Source of the DNA: an uncultured Opitutia bacterium | Lineage (GTDB): Bacteria; Verrucomicrobiota; Verrucomicrobiia; Opitutales; UBA953 | Direction of reading: 5' to 3' | NCBI GenBank assembly: GCA_903868455.1 | Contig: CAIPVK010000075.1 | Coordinates: forward strand, 1-15,568 | Length of the DNA stretch: 15,568 nt | In this document: one piece after another, positions 14,516 through 15,568 of the stretch | How the letters are laid out: each line of letters starts with the position of its first letter | Position numbering within the stretch: the first letter of the stretch is position 1 | Program-made: the position numbers and the translations under genes | Notes under the pieces: generated by a model | The model's database searches: none | What the model was told of the DNA's origin: nothing | Seen by the model: the letters and a program-made list of their open reading frames with translations, nothing else

Positions 14516-14761
14516 TCACTTGGTGGCGTTGGCCTTGATGTAGGCGACGGCGTCGCCCACCGACTTCATGGAGGCGGCCTTGTCCTCGGGAATCGAGGCG
14601 ATGCCGAACTCCTCCTCGAAGGCCATGATCATCTCGACGAGGTCGAGGGAGTCGGCCTTGAGGTCGCCCTGGAAGGTGGCGGTGTCGGTCAGCTGCTCCG
14701 CGTTGACGCCGAGCTGCTTGACGATGATGTCCTTGACGCGCTGTTCGATGTTATCGGCCAT
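14516..14761 (-). CDS. acpP: AcpP: acyl carrier protein
   Basis: This 81-residue acidic carrier protein holds growing acyl chains on a 4'-phosphopantetheine arm. The attachment serine is S38 in the signature ADSLDLVEMIMAFEEEFG. Helix 1 (NIEQRVKDIIVKQLGV) and the C-terminal helix (VGDAVAYIKANA) are typical. The ATG at 14761 (MADNIEQ) is chosen, because the longer in-frame reading up to 14836 overlaps the end of fabG and is unlike the family. No Shine-Dalgarno motif is present; ACCCCCTTTT precedes the start. It lies 52 nt after fabG and 28 nt before the fabF GTG, in the order seen in many bacteria. Confidence 0.98.
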   Translation of the reverse strand: MADNIEQRVKDIIVKQLGVNAEQLTDTATFQGDLKADSLDLVEMIMAFEEEFGIASIPEDKAASMKSVGDAVAYIKANATK

Positions 14762-14813
14762 AAAAGGGGGTTTTTCGTGGTTTGAGTGGGGGTGTGAACG
14801 CTGTGAATAAGAG

Positions 14814-15563
14814 TCAGATGGCCATGCCGCCGTCAACCGAAATCACCTGCCCGGTGACATACCCCCCCTCCTCCGAGGCAAGGAAGTCGACCATGGCGGC
14901 GATGTCGGTGGTGGAGCCGAAGCGCGCGAGGGGGATGCGCTCGAGGATCTTGGCCTTAACCTCCTCGGGGAGGACGTCGGTCATCTCGGTCGTGATGAAG
15001 CCCGGGGCGATGGCGTTGGCGGTGATGGCCCGGCCGGCGAGCTCGCGGGCGAGGGTCATGGTCAGGCCGTGGAGGCCGGCCTTGGCGGCGGCGTAGTTGG
15101 CCTGGCCGGCGTTGCCGATGACCCCGGTGACGGAGGAGATGCTGATGACGCGCCCCCAGCGCTTCTTGGTCATGGGGCGGACGAGGCCCTTCACCCAGTA
15201 GAAGGCGGAGGATAGGTTGGTCGAGAGGACGTCGTTCCAGTCCTGCTCCGACATGGCCATGACGAGCTTGTCGCGGGTGATGCCGGCGTTGTTGACGAGG
15301 ATCTCGACGGCGCCGTGCTCGGCCAGGATCTGCTCGCAGGCCTTGGCCACCGCGGCCGGGTCGGAGACGTCGACCTGGTAGGCCTTGGCCTTGCCGCCCG
15401 CGGCGAGGATGTCGTTGGCGACGGCCACGCAGGTGTCGGACTTGGACACGCAGAGGACGGTGTGGCCGTGCGAGGCGAGGCGCTCGGCGATGACCTTGCC
15501 GATGCCGCGGCCGGCTCCGGTGACGAGGGCGACGCGGGGGGTGTGGGTGAGGGAGGCGGGCAT
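14814..15563 (-). CDS. fabG: FabG: 3-oxoacyl-ACP reductase
   Basis: This 249-residue NADPH-dependent reductase carries out the first reduction of each fatty-acid elongation cycle. It shows TGAGRGIG (15-22), NNAGITRDKL (91-100), N116, and the catalytic S144, Y157 and K161 in ISSVTGVIGNAGQANYAAAK. APGFITTEMT and GQVISVDGGMAI at the C-terminus are FabG signatures. The gene is complete: the ATG at 15563 lies 5 nt inside the right edge, so promoter, ribosome binding site and any fabD or fabH gene upstream cannot be seen. It is the first visible gene of fabG-acpP-fabF. Confidence 0.98.
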   Translation of the reverse strand: MPASLTHTPRVALVTGAGRGIGKVIAERLASHGHTVLCVSKSDTCVAVANDILAAGGKAKAYQVDVSDPAAVAKACEQILAEHGAVEILVNNAGITRDKLVMAMSEQDWNDVLSTNLSSAFYWVKGLVRPMTKKRWGRVISISSVTGVIGNAGQANYAAAKAGLHGLTMTLARELAGRAITANAIAPGFITTEMTDVLPEEVKAKILERIPLARFGSTTDIAAMVDFLASEEGGYVTGQVISVDGGMAI

Positions 15564-15568
15564 GGGGC

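Noticed and set aside
12010..14538. An 842-codon open frame on the plus strand
   Set aside because: It runs antisense through the SDR and fabF and has no recognisable domain; it is a GC-bias shadow.

Overview
The window is a compact, very GC-rich chromosomal segment of a Gram-negative-type bacterium, packed with housekeeping genes. I count 15 protein genes (one cut by the left edge) and one tRNA. No gap between genes exceeds about 240 bases. The GroES/GroEL pair, the fabG-acpP-fabF order and the near absence of Shine-Dalgarno motifs would fit a Verrucomicrobiota/Opitutae-like lineage. That placement is an impression from the sequences, not a tested assignment.

Layout: (1) 1-3546, minus strand: a DEAD-box RNA helicase (DEVD in motif II) followed after 2 nt by ribD, then after 140 nt by an atypical nucleoside phosphorylase running off the left edge. 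(2) 3620-3742, plus strand: tRNA-His(GTG) behind a TTGACA promoter, with a hairpin just downstream. (3) 3755-6330, minus strand: groES-groEL with a strong intrinsic terminator, then a small membrane-anchored protein of unknown function. (4) 6567-8803, plus strand: an M29 metallo-aminopeptidase and an RluA-family pseudouridine synthase. (5) 8805-10766, minus strand: a membrane-anchored unknown protein, translationally coupled to a CDF metal transporter, then a secreted chagasin-type (I42) cysteine-protease inhibitor. (6) 10823-12422, plus strand: an acyl-CoA thioesterase, a metallo-beta-lactamase-fold hydrolase and an unknown 177-residue protein, linked by two ATGA overlaps. (7) 12406-15563, minus strand: the fatty-acid synthesis genes fabG-acpP-fabF followed by a second short-chain dehydrogenase.

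The genes serve core functions: protein folding, fatty-acid elongation, riboflavin synthesis, RNA modification and remodelling, peptide and nucleoside salvage, and metal efflux. I see no transposon, phage, CRISPR or defence locus. The most unusual items are the phosphorylase with altered active-site signature residues, the scarcity of ribosome binding sites, the repeats between groES and the aminopeptidase gene, the three uncharacterised proteins, and the linked thioesterase/hydrolase/unknown operon. I do not see a clear new multi-gene system.
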